Positions 31,115 through 38,763 of a stretch of DNA of 64,000 nt are shown one piece after another. Each line of letters begins with the position of its first letter. Position 1 is the first letter of the stretch. The notes under the pieces are model-generated. The model was not told where the DNA came from. It saw only the letters and a list, made by a program, of their open reading frames with translations, and made no database searches. This DNA is from a virus: positions 1 through 64,000 of the IMG/VR virus record IMGVR_UViG_3300010397_000046. One strand, 5' to 3'. The translations under genes and the position numbers were made by a program.

Positions 31115-31616
31115 TGATGATTTTGATTATGAGAAGGAAATGAACATTGATCCTGATTTCTTGGATGTTGAATTCCTGAATCATCCGACACTAGCAATGA
31201 AAGTTGGGAAGTTGTCAGCAATAGCAAACAAAGAAGCAAAGGAAGCAGAAGAACGGGTAAAGACATTGAGAAGTGAACTTGTAATGCAAGCTAACACTGA
31301 ACCGGATAAATATCTTGGGAAAGGAGTGAAACCGACAGCACCCGTTGTTGAAGCCTATTACCGGACAGATGAAGATTATGTGGAAGCTAAAACGGAATTG
31401 ATTGAAGCACAGTATAATGCTGATATGTTAAATCATGCTGTGTTTGCAGTACAGGCAAGAAAGACAACTTTGGAGAATCTTGTTCGTTTGATTGGATTGG
31501 AATATAACAGCACCCCGAATGAGCCGAGGGATTTACCAGAATTTGCGGAAGAATTTGAAAAGAAGAAAAAGAAGTTAGTTCAGAATAAAGTAAAATCACG
31601 GTTGAATAGAAAGTAA
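31074..31616 (+). CDS. UvsY-like recombination mediator (probable)
   Basis: This 180-residue all-helical protein has the pattern common to phage UvsY-like proteins: an N-terminal helix with KEAKEAEERVKTLRSELVM, then YYRTDEDYVEAKTELIEAQY and HAVFAVQARKTTLENLVRLI near the end. UvsY helps load the UvsX recombinase on SSB-coated single strands. UvsX-like and gp32-like genes lie within 3 kb, which supports the call. A generic coiled-coil protein is the alternative. Confidence 0.6.
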   Translation: MRTNKMKSRQSMHNDDFDYEKEMNIDPDFLDVEFLNHPTLAMKVGKLSAIANKEAKEAEERVKTLRSELVMQANTEPDKYLGKGVKPTAPVVEAYYRTDEDYVEAKTELIEAQYNADMLNHAVFAVQARKTTLENLVRLIGLEYNSTPNEPRDLPEFAEEFEKKKKKLVQNKVKSRLNRK

Positions 31617-31621
31617 TCAGT

Positions 31622-31723
31622 TTGTCGGTAGGAACATCAAGCGTGGGCGACATTGTTCCTAGTCAGATCGAAATGTCATATAACGACTACCGGCAATTCA
31701 TTTACCAAACGGCCAAAGAGCCG
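31622..31723 (+). promoter_or_regulatory. Structured leader of the HU gene
   Basis: TTGTCGGTAG (31622-31631) pairs with CTACCGGCAA (31687-31696), one G-U, enclosing GGAACA/TGTTCC (31631-31636 with 31654-31659) and an unpaired region. A CGGC/GCCG hairpin follows at 31710-31723, just before AAAAGGAGAAAG of the HU gene. The 130-base gap contains no gene. A translation-control element for HU is a reasonable guess. Confidence 0.5.
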
Positions 31724-31748
31724 AACTAAAACAAAAGGAGAAAGAATC

Positions 31749-32027
31749 ATGGCAACACACAGTCACATTGCAAAAGCGGTTAAGGTACGGGAAGCAGTTA
31801 TTGATGAAGTTGTAAAAGCAATCACAGGTTTGATTGACGATGGAGAGAAAGTAACCCTGAAAGGTATTGGAACTATCTCCCGTAAAGACAAAGCACAGAG
31901 AAATGGAATCAATCCAGCAACACAGGAAAAAATTATCATTCCGGCAAAATCGGTTCTGTATTTCAAAGCAGCAAAAGACACAGCAAGAGTCCTTAAGCCT
32001 GTAAAAGCAGCAAAAGCGAAGAAGTAA
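31749..32027 (+). CDS. HU/IHF-family DNA-binding protein
   Basis: The start at 31749 (MATHSHIAKAVKVREAVIDE) follows AAAAGGAGAAAGAATC; the longer frame upstream passes through the structured leader and is rejected. The 92-residue protein has the HU pattern: helical dimer body, KVTLKGIGTISRKDKAQRNG (cf. G-F---R-A-R-G-NP), NPATQEKIIIPA, and VLYFKAAKD. A basic AKAKK tail follows. HU proteins bend and compact DNA; in phages they aid replication or packaging. Confidence 0.85.
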   Translation: MATHSHIAKAVKVREAVIDEVVKAITGLIDDGEKVTLKGIGTISRKDKAQRNGINPATQEKIIIPAKSVLYFKAAKDTARVLKPVKAAKAKK

Positions 32028-32063
32028 ATTATATTTCAAATACTTTTGGAGGAATGAATAAAA

Positions 32064-33410
32064 ATGGCAAAGAAACCTAGCAAGTCAAGCAGCATGAGGG
32101 ATGCAGCAAGGAAACGGGCTGAAGAACGGCAGACAACCGGAGGGGGAACAAAATTTATTTTCCCTGATGGGCATAAAGTGACTTGGTTCAAGCCGGAAAA
32201 AGGGAAGATGCTGATTGATATTATCCCTTACCGTGTTACTGCTGAAAATCATCCTGTTGTGGGTGAAGGTGACTTGTGGTATCAGAGAACTATCTTTGTG
32301 CATCATTCTGTTGGGGCTGAAGAGAAAGCATACCTGTGTTTGAAAACAATAGGGAAGCGTTGCCCTATCTGTGATGCAAGAGCAGAAATGATGAAATCCC
32401 CTGATGGGGATGATGATTTGATTAAACAGCTTGCCCCGAAAGAAAGGGAAGTATTCAATGTCATTGACCGGAACAACAAGAAAGAAGGTGTACAGCTTTG
32501 GGAATATTCCTTTCATCTTTTTGGAAAACTCCTTGAAACTGAAATCAGGGAAGGTGAAGATGATCTTGCCGACTTTGCAGAACTTGAAGGTGGAAAAACT
32601 CTGAAACTCCGCTTCAAAGAAAAGACGATGGGAAAGAACAAGTTCCTTGAGTGTGATCGTATCGACTTTGAAGATCGGGAAGAAGACTACGATGAAGAAA
32701 TTCTGGATGATGTACTTGACCTTGATGCAATCCTGAATGTTCATCCGTATGAAAAACTGGAAGACATTTTCCTTGAAAGGGAAGATGAAGATGTGCCTAA
32801 GAAGGGCAAAAAGAAATCGGATGAAGAAGAAGATGAACCGAAAAAGAAGCCCAAAAAGAAACCTGCTAAAGAAGAGGAAGATGAAGAGGATGAAAAGCCG
32901 GTAAGGAATAGTAAGAAAAAGCCTGAACCTGAAGAGGAAGATGAAAAACCTACAAGGGCAAGTAAGGGCAAGAAGAAGCCTGAACCGGAACCTGAACCGG
33001 AAGAGGAAGAAACAACTTTGGATGAAGTCAATGAAATGGATTATGATGAACTTGTTCAGCTTGTAGAAGACAAGGAATTGGAAGACATTGATGTGGATGA
33101 TTATCCAAAGAAGAAAGTTGAAAAGTTACGGGCTGCAATCATTGAAGCATTGGAATTGGAAGAAGAGGAACCGGAAGAAAAACCTGTGAAGAAGACAAGT
33201 AAAAAGAAACCGGAACCCGAAGATGAAGAGGAAGATGAAAAGCCCGTAAAGAAAGGCAAGAAGAAATCATCCGATGATGAAGAATGCCCTCATGATGGGA
33301 CATTCGGAGTAGACACAGATGATCTTGATGAATGCTTTGAATGTGAACTTTACGAAGCATGTTTGGCAGCAAAAGAAGCAGCAGCAAAGGAAAAGAAGAA
33401 AAAGAAGTAA
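32064..33410 (+). CDS. gp32-like single-stranded DNA-binding protein with extended tail
   Basis: Residues 30-235 match the phage gp32-type OB-fold: KVTWFKPEKGKMLIDIIPYR, WYQRTIFVHHSVG, a CLKTIGKRCPICDA zinc-finger-like motif (Cys92, Cys100, Cys103), and FLECDRIDFEDRE. The tail is unusual. It holds Glu/Lys/Pro repeats, one HeH/SAP-like module (318-364) shared with the protein at 19166, and a terminal four-Cys cluster (Cys408, Cys424, Cys427, Cys433), ending in Lys rather than the usual acidic tip. The protein would coat single strands during replication and work with UvsX and the UvsY-like protein. Confidence 0.85.
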   Translation: MAKKPSKSSSMRDAARKRAEERQTTGGGTKFIFPDGHKVTWFKPEKGKMLIDIIPYRVTAENHPVVGEGDLWYQRTIFVHHSVGAEEKAYLCLKTIGKRCPICDARAEMMKSPDGDDDLIKQLAPKEREVFNVIDRNNKKEGVQLWEYSFHLFGKLLETEIREGEDDLADFAELEGGKTLKLRFKEKTMGKNKFLECDRIDFEDREEDYDEEILDDVLDLDAILNVHPYEKLEDIFLEREDEDVPKKGKKKSDEEEDEPKKKPKKKPAKEEEDEEDEKPVRNSKKKPEPEEEDEKPTRASKGKKKPEPEPEPEEEETTLDEVNEMDYDELVQLVEDKELEDIDVDDYPKKKVEKLRAAIIEALELEEEEPEEKPVKKTSKKKPEPEDEEEDEKPVKKGKKKSSDDEECPHDGTFGVDTDDLDECFECELYEACLAAKEAAAKEKKKKK

Positions 33411-33441
33411 TCAAACATTGATAGCGTAATGATAAAACGAG

Positions 33442-33476
33442 AAGGGGTTATGGATTAGTCTGTAACCCCTTTTTTG
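33442..33476 (+). terminator. Intrinsic terminator after SSB
   Basis: AAGGGGTTA (33442-33450) pairs with TAACCCCTT (33463-33471), continuing into a T-run. It lies 31 bases after the SSB stop and before AAAGGAGGATTCA of the next gene. Confidence 0.85.
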
Positions 33477-33493
33477 AGATAAAGGAGGATTCA

Positions 33494-33874
33494 ATGAGAT
33501 TCATGCAGAAGATCAAAAGTAAAATCTGTGTCTGGTTAGGAATTCATCAGGCAATAGCTATTTTAAGAAATAATATAAACAGTTTGGATAATAGACATAT
33601 AAAAATGAATCAGAAATTAGCTGAATTGGATGTAAGGTATCAAAATCTTGTTGCTATTGGAGTTGACGTTGGAATTAAAGATCAAACAGCAATTGTGATT
33701 GCTACAAAGTTGAACGGGGGCTATGTAAAAATTATTGATACTCGTTTAGGTACGTATGAAGAACTTAAATGTTTAATATCAGAAATGGAATTAAGATATG
33801 GAAGCAAAGCTGTTGTTGATGTTCCATTGCACATGAAACACCACTTTAACAAATGTGGTTCAGGGAGATTTTAA
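33494..33874 (+). CDS. Small RNase H-fold-like protein (126 aa)
   Basis: Residues 1-48 are helical, then IGVDVGIKDQTAIVIATKLN followed by VKIIDTRLGTYEELKCLI recalls the first strands of RNase H-like nucleases such as terminase C-domains or RuvC, with Asp at the expected position. VVDVP later could supply another acidic residue. The fold is cut short compared with a full nuclease. It could be a degenerate or minimal nuclease, or an unrelated ATP/sugar-binding fold. Confidence 0.5.
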   Translation: MRFMQKIKSKICVWLGIHQAIAILRNNINSLDNRHIKMNQKLAELDVRYQNLVAIGVDVGIKDQTAIVIATKLNGGYVKIIDTRLGTYEELKCLISEMELRYGSKAVVDVPLHMKHHFNKCGSGRF

Positions 33875-33875
33875 A

Positions 33876-34970
33876 ATGGCTCGGACAACAAGCACAAAAA
33901 GCGTTGTTTCACAAATCAAAGCTAAATCCAAAAAGAAAGCTGTGGAAGAAAAGAAACCTATCACGGCTGAATACTTCATATCATCCGGTTCTACTCTTTT
34001 AAATCTTGCCTTAACAGGAAATCCTTTTTACGGTTGGCAGCTAGGTAAGATGGCAAACATTATTGGGGATTCAGGCACAGGTAAAACCCTCCTTGTTTTA
34101 ACTTCACTTGCAGAAGTAGCACATAACCCAAAACAAACAGATGTTGAGCTTGTATTTGACGATGCAGAGAACGCATTAGAGTTTGACCTTGAATCATGCT
34201 TTGGAGAGGCTACAGAAGGACGCACAGAAATACTTGATCCTCCTAGTGAGAACATAGAGCAGTTCAGTGATAGACTGTCTGTAACAATCGCTAAAGGCAA
34301 TCCATTCGTATACGTCCTTGACTCCTTTGATGCACTAGGTTCTGAAGCTGATACAAAGCACATTGAATCAGAACGCAAGATAAGGATGGGACAAAGTAAG
34401 AAGGAAAGTTCAGGAAGTTATGGAACAGCAAAGCCTAAGATTGCTTCACAAATGTTGCGGGAAGATTGTGGAAAATTGAAAAGGTCAAAAGGTGCTTTGC
34501 TGATTATCAGTCAGACAAGGGACAACTTAACCCCAGGCTCATTTGAAAAGAAAACAAGAAGTGGAGGAAAGGCTTTAAAGTTCTATGCAACACATGAGGT
34601 TTGGATCATTCTTACAGGAGCTATTAAAGCTAAGAATAGAAGGATAGGGGCTGAATGTCTTGTAAAAGTTTCCAAGAATAAAATTACTGGGAAGAAAAGA
34701 GAAATTAAGTTTAATGTGTATGATAGTTATGGTGTTGATGATATAGGAAGTATGGTTGATTTCCTTTTAGCAGAAGAGATATGGAAAGGAGGGGGTAAAG
34801 CGAACATTGATACAAAAGGGGATTTAGTTAGTAAGTCTATCAGCAGGGGGAAGCTGATTGAAATGATTGAAAGCAAAGGTTTGGAAAATAGACTTAAAAA
34901 TATAGTAGGTCGTGTTTGGAATGAAATTGAAGAAAGTCTGAAGGTTAAAAGGAAAAAAAGATATGCCTAG
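33876..34970 (+). CDS. RecA/UvsX-type recombinase
   Basis: The 364-residue start (MARTTSTKSVVSQIKAKS) at 33876 is preferred over 33855. It has Walker A GDSGTGKT (64-71), a VELVFDDAENAL segment, FVYVLDSFDALGSEAD (Walker B), and LLIISQTRDN (RecA L2-type region). Such recombinases catalyse strand exchange. In T4-like phages UvsX drives recombination-dependent replication with UvsY and gp32. It overlaps ruvC by 8 bases. Confidence 0.88.
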   Translation: MARTTSTKSVVSQIKAKSKKKAVEEKKPITAEYFISSGSTLLNLALTGNPFYGWQLGKMANIIGDSGTGKTLLVLTSLAEVAHNPKQTDVELVFDDAENALEFDLESCFGEATEGRTEILDPPSENIEQFSDRLSVTIAKGNPFVYVLDSFDALGSEADTKHIESERKIRMGQSKKESSGSYGTAKPKIASQMLREDCGKLKRSKGALLIISQTRDNLTPGSFEKKTRSGGKALKFYATHEVWIILTGAIKAKNRRIGAECLVKVSKNKITGKKREIKFNVYDSYGVDDIGSMVDFLLAEEIWKGGGKANIDTKGDLVSKSISRGKLIEMIESKGLENRLKNIVGRVWNEIEESLKVKRKKRYA

Positions 34971-35517
34971 AAAGAAAATAGTGAATAAACAGCCTACAAG
35001 ATTATATTGTGGGCTTGACCTTAGTTTGACGGCAACAGGTGTTGTTATCATCAATCAATCCGGTGTAGTAGTTCACAAGCAGGTTATCAAAACAAAAGTA
35101 AGAGGTATGGAAAGACTTTTCGTAATCAGAAACATCATTGCAGATATTTACAAGCGGTTTGCAATCAATTTTACCTGTGTAGAAGGTTATAGCATGGGGA
35201 GTAGGAATGGAAAAGCATTTGATATAGGAGAACTTGGAGGAACCATTAAATTATTTCTATGGTCAAGAAAGCATGATTATTACCCAATACCCCCAACACA
35301 GGTAAAGAAGTATGCAACAGGGAAGGGGAATGGGGATAAAAACAAAGTCATGCTTGCCGTGTTCAAAGAATGGCAATTTGAAGGGACTGATGATAATGAG
35401 GTGGATGCTTTTGTTTTGGCTAATATAGCAAGAGCCGTTAAATCAAACATAGTAATGCGGAAGTATCAGGCAGAAGCAATTATTAGTATCAGAAAAGAAA
35501 TTAACAAAGGGGTTTAA
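34963..35517 (+). CDS. ruvC: RuvC-type Holliday junction resolvase
   Basis: In this 184-residue protein LYCGLDLSLTATGVVII gives the first catalytic Asp19; FTCVEGYS supplies the second acidic residue; and TDDNEVDAFVLANIAR the third pair, the RuvC arrangement. RuvC cuts four-way junctions. In phages it resolves recombination intermediates before packaging. The gene is tucked between the recombinase and Rad50-N genes. Confidence 0.88.
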   Translation: MPRKKIVNKQPTRLYCGLDLSLTATGVVIINQSGVVVHKQVIKTKVRGMERLFVIRNIIADIYKRFAINFTCVEGYSMGSRNGKAFDIGELGGTIKLFLWSRKHDYYPIPPTQVKKYATGKGNGDKNKVMLAVFKEWQFEGTDDNEVDAFVLANIARAVKSNIVMRKYQAEAIISIRKEINKGV

Positions 35518-35518
35518 A

Positions 35519-36568
35519 ATGTCCCTAAATAGAGTAACTATAGAAGGATTCCAAAGTCATAAAAAGACGGTGCTTGATTTCCATGCCGGTGTCAATGCTA
35601 TATCAGGGGATACCGGACATGGAAAGACGGCAGTAGTAAGGGCAATCAAATGGTGTATTTTAAATGAATGTGATGATTCAGCATTCATACGGCATGGACA
35701 ATCAGAAGTATCTGTTAAATTGGAATTTAGTGATTTCACTTTGGAGCGTATTAGGAACACAACAGGCAACATCTACAAACTTACCATTGGAGGTAAGACA
35801 GAAACATTCAAAGCATTCAAGCAAACTATTCCATCTGACATTGTTGATATACTCAACATGAATCAGATCAATCTTCAAGAACAACTTGATTCCCATTTCC
35901 TGATTTCAAAAACTCCCGGCGAACGGGCTAAGATGTTGAACAATCTTGTTGATCTTTCCATCATACATGAGTCTATTTCTGGAATCAAAAAAGAAGCATT
36001 GCAGAACAGCAGGGACATTGAAAACGTAACAGAACAGATAGAAGAAAACAGGAAAGCGTTTGGGGCTTTCAAATTCCTTGTTCAGCTTGAAAAAGATGTT
36101 GAAGCATATGAAGTGTTGCAAGAACAGTTTGAAAAGGTCACAGAAGCTAAAGATGAACTCTCCAACATGATAGAAAGAGTAGAAGAATTGAAGGAACGTG
36201 CTGAATCATATTCTGACCTGATTAGCATGTCTTCCAAAGTTGATCGGGTTTTGAAATCGGTTGAAGAGTACAAAAAGCAAGCAAGACAATTAATTACAAT
36301 TGCTCATTTGATTAATAGCATTTGTGACAGTAAAGAAGAGTATCAGAAGTTTGAAGCATTGATTGAATTGGAACCGAAAGTAAAACAAGCTGTTGATTTA
36401 GTAATGTCGATTGATAAAATATACGGATTGATTGAAAAACAAAAAGACCTCATGCAAGAGATAGAAAGAAGAGAAATAGATGTAGCTGAATTGGAAACTG
36501 AATACATCGAAAAATTACCGGAGGAATGTCCATTATGTGGGAATCAGATGATACAGGAAATATCATAG
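35519..36568 (+). CDS. Rad50/SbcC N-terminal half (split ATPase)
   Basis: This 349-residue protein has Walker A GDTGHGKT (30-37) within an SMC/Rad50-type N-terminal head, an extended coiled coil (about 150-330), and a terminal ECPLCGN zinc hook at 335-342, where it stops. The C-terminal head with signature and Walker B motifs is encoded separately at 38760. Rad50 and Mre11 process DNA ends. Here the two halves would have to assemble from two chains. Confidence 0.88.
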   Translation: MSLNRVTIEGFQSHKKTVLDFHAGVNAISGDTGHGKTAVVRAIKWCILNECDDSAFIRHGQSEVSVKLEFSDFTLERIRNTTGNIYKLTIGGKTETFKAFKQTIPSDIVDILNMNQINLQEQLDSHFLISKTPGERAKMLNNLVDLSIIHESISGIKKEALQNSRDIENVTEQIEENRKAFGAFKFLVQLEKDVEAYEVLQEQFEKVTEAKDELSNMIERVEELKERAESYSDLISMSSKVDRVLKSVEEYKKQARQLITIAHLINSICDSKEEYQKFEALIELEPKVKQAVDLVMSIDKIYGLIEKQKDLMQEIERREIDVAELETEYIEKLPEECPLCGNQMIQEIS

Positions 36569-36744
36569 ATGCCATTTTGGAAGCCAAAAAGAAAATGGAA
36601 CAAGATACGGGTCTAAAACCTAGATTTATTGATATAGGAATTAAAGCGCATGAGAATATGAAAGAAGTAATAAAGACATGGAAAGGTGTTAGAGTTCGTG
36701 TTTTTTCAGAAGGCGCGATTGTAGAAGATTACGTTGTTAAATAA
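36535..36744 (+). CDS. Small protein related to the one at 24832 (69 aa)
   Basis: The ATG at 36535 has GGAGG 10 bases upstream, whereas ATG at 36526 is too close to it. The gene overlaps Rad50-N by 34 bases, in another frame. The core KKMEQDTGLKPRFIDIG aligns with ELESRTGVKPDFIYMG of the gene at 24832. Function unknown. Confidence 0.58.
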   Translation: MWESDDTGNIIDAILEAKKKMEQDTGLKPRFIDIGIKAHENMKEVIKTWKGVRVRVFSEGAIVEDYVVK

Positions 36745-36753
36745 GAGGTGGGA

Positions 36754-37701
36754 ATGAGAACTAAAAATAGAAGAGATAGGATATTAGCAATCTTTGTATC
36801 AGACATGCATTTAAGGGAAACGGCTCCAGAATGTAGAAAGGATGATTTTCTTGAAGCACAAACAAAAAAATTACGATGGCTTTCTAAGCTACAAGTTCAG
36901 AACAATTGCCCTGTACTTGTTGCCGGTGATCTTTTTGATTATTGGAAGCCTAGTCCTTGGTTACTTGCTTATGCTTTGCGTGAGCTTCCATCTGGAATTA
37001 TCGCAATTCCTGGCCAACATGATCTTCCCGCACATAGCCTTGAACAAATAGAGAAATCTGGAATACAAGTTCTTGCTGATGCAGGGAAGATTGACTTACT
37101 TCTTGGAACTGATGAAGATAGTTGTGATATAAATGGAATGATGTATCAAGGATTTCCTTGGGGAGTTGAGTTAAAAGGAACAGATAGAGGTTTTGGAGAA
37201 TCAATTGCTATTGCTCTTGTTCACAAGTTAATATATAAAGCAAAAGAATTACCTTTCCCTGGTGCTGATGAAGTTGGATATTCAGTACGGGGAATTGTAA
37301 AACAACTTCCAGGATTTAATATTATAATTACTGGCGATAACCACCAGACTATATTTGCACAAGTAAATGACACTATCGTTGTGAATTGTGGAAGTTTTAT
37401 GAGAACTACTGCGGCGCAAGCAGATCATGAACCTAGCGTCTTCCTTCTGCATGAAAATTTCAACGTCACACAGCTTAAAATACCTATCTCCAAAGATGTT
37501 ATCAGCAGGGAACACATTGATAGAAAGAAACAGAAAGAAACCCGTATATCAGCTTTTGCTGAAAGATTGAATAAGCGTGTGGAAATAGGTTTAAGTTTTG
37601 AGCATAATCTTAAAAAAGTTATCAGGAAAAACAACATATCAAAAGCAGTTCAATCTAAAGTGTGGGAGGTATTAGATGGGTGCAAAGATAGAAAAACATA
37701 G
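36754..37701 (+). CDS. sbcD: Mre11/SbcD-type nuclease
   Basis: The ATG at 36754 follows AAGAGGTGGGA. The 315-residue product shows the metallophosphoesterase motifs: FVSDMHL near residue 14, AGDLFDYW, GQHDLPAH and ITGDNHQTIF, with a C-terminal capping region. Mre11 binds Rad50 heads and cuts DNA ends. It lies between the two Rad50 halves, as expected for one functional complex. Confidence 0.9.
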   Translation: MRTKNRRDRILAIFVSDMHLRETAPECRKDDFLEAQTKKLRWLSKLQVQNNCPVLVAGDLFDYWKPSPWLLAYALRELPSGIIAIPGQHDLPAHSLEQIEKSGIQVLADAGKIDLLLGTDEDSCDINGMMYQGFPWGVELKGTDRGFGESIAIALVHKLIYKAKELPFPGADEVGYSVRGIVKQLPGFNIIITGDNHQTIFAQVNDTIVVNCGSFMRTTAAQADHEPSVFLLHENFNVTQLKIPISKDVISREHIDRKKQKETRISAFAERLNKRVEIGLSFEHNLKKVIRKNNISKAVQSKVWEVLDGCKDRKT

Positions 37702-37867
37702 TATCCGCAATATCAAATGTCATGTATGCGAACATGAGTTTCGTTGTAAACAGATTGCACAGTATATGATTGACTGTCTCAATGCTATATCTAAAGAAGA
37801 ACCTATCCCTGATTGTCCATTTTTTGAAGAAGAAAAGAAAACAGGAAAGGAAGTTTACAATGACTAA
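37676..37867 (+). CDS. Small Cys-rich protein (63 aa)
   Basis: Starts MGAKIEKHSIRNIKCHVCEH, overlapping the Mre11 gene by 26 bases. Four or five Cys (CHVC, FRCK, DCPFF) could bind a metal. It overlaps the next gene by 8 bases. Not recognised. Confidence 0.55.
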   Translation: MGAKIEKHSIRNIKCHVCEHEFRCKQIAQYMIDCLNAISKEEPIPDCPFFEEEKKTGKEVYND

Positions 37868-38300
37868 AAAACCTCATACAAACTTTGAGATACTTATGGG
37901 GCCTATGACGCTTGAAGGGGCATTATGGAAAGGTGTATCAGCTTGTTTGCTAGAAGATAAAAAGACAGGACATATTTGTGTTGTTACGGCACCTGATGAA
38001 AAGCAATTGCAATTCTTTTGGAAAAAGTTGACTGATGATAAATTGAATATATCTATGACTAAAACAACAATAGGCAATTACGAGTTTATTCAGAAGCAGG
38101 AAATGTTTTGGTATTACGATAGAATTCAAGACTTTTGTTTTTTTGGAGAAGACACACAAAGAACAAAAGGAGTATCAAAAATAGGCGTAGCAGAACGCAA
38201 AACAATTGCAGAATGTAGAATCCTTTTGAGGAAGTTAGGTTGGGACAAAGAAGATATTTTAAGCACAACAATACAACTTGAAGATGATATTCCATTCTAA
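37860..38300 (+). CDS. Hypothetical protein (146 aa)
   Basis: The start at 37860 (MTKKPHTNFEILMGPMTLEG) follows ACAGGAAAGGAAGTTTACA. It has a GYP-free alpha/beta sequence ending in an acidic QLEDDIPF tail, reminiscent of the acidic tips used by SSB-type proteins to recruit partners. Family not recognised. Confidence 0.6.
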   Translation: MTKKPHTNFEILMGPMTLEGALWKGVSACLLEDKKTGHICVVTAPDEKQLQFFWKKLTDDKLNISMTKTTIGNYEFIQKQEMFWYYDRIQDFCFFGEDTQRTKGVSKIGVAERKTIAECRILLRKLGWDKEDILSTTIQLEDDIPF

Positions 38301-38309
38301 GGAGGATTT

Positions 38310-38549
38310 ATGGCAGTGAATGTGGAAGACCTGATTAAACTGAAGAAGAGGATTGAAAAAGCAAAGTTGGATCAAGCTACGGCTGAAGGAGCTTTACAAC
38401 AGTGTATGAAACAACTTGAAACAGAATATGGATGCAAGACACTGAAACAAGCGCAAAAGAAATTGGAAGAAATGACGGAAGAGCATAAGAAACTGGAAAA
38501 GGGAATTAAAAAAGCGATAGAAGAATTGGAGGAGAATTATGATTTCTAA
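38310..38549 (+). CDS. Coiled-coil protein (79 aa)
   Basis: Almost entirely a heptad-like helix (IEKAKLDQATAEGALQQCMK onward). With a position between the Rad50 halves it could be a remnant or replacement of the coiled-coil arm, though it lacks a zinc hook. It follows AAGGAGGATTT. Confidence 0.6.
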   Translation: MAVNVEDLIKLKKRIEKAKLDQATAEGALQQCMKQLETEYGCKTLKQAQKKLEEMTEEHKKLEKGIKKAIEELEENYDF

Positions 38550-38763
38550 AACTACTGTAATTGTTACTGATGCAGAAATGATGAATGTTCCTGTAGCAAA
38601 TCAAGAATCTTACATAATCAATAAATTGGAAAAGTTTGATATTCCAATGAAGATTCTAGGGGATAAAAAGTCAGTTGATTTATCAAAAGGTACTTTGGAA
38701 TCTTACCCGGATTATGAACGAAGCATAACAAAATTCATCTTTACTGTGAAAGAAACCGTATGA
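38539..38763 (+). CDS. Small hypothetical protein (74 aa)
   Basis: MISKTTVIVTDAEMMNVPVA starts 11 bases inside the coiled-coil gene and ends with an ATGA overlap to Rad50-C. Alpha/beta pattern, no motif recognised. Confidence 0.5.
   Translation: MISKTTVIVTDAEMMNVPVANQESYIINKLEKFDIPMKILGDKKSVDLSKGTLESYPDYERSITKFIFTVKETV

Noticed and set aside
31640-31690. Hammerhead-like string GTCAGATCGAAATGTC
   Set aside because: The essential CUGANGA core is not present and the three-stem junction cannot be drawn.
38160-38300. SSB-like C-terminal tip (DDIPF) on the 146-residue protein as proof of an SSB
   Set aside because: The acidic tip is present but no OB-fold pattern is visible, and a gp32-like SSB is already encoded at 32064.
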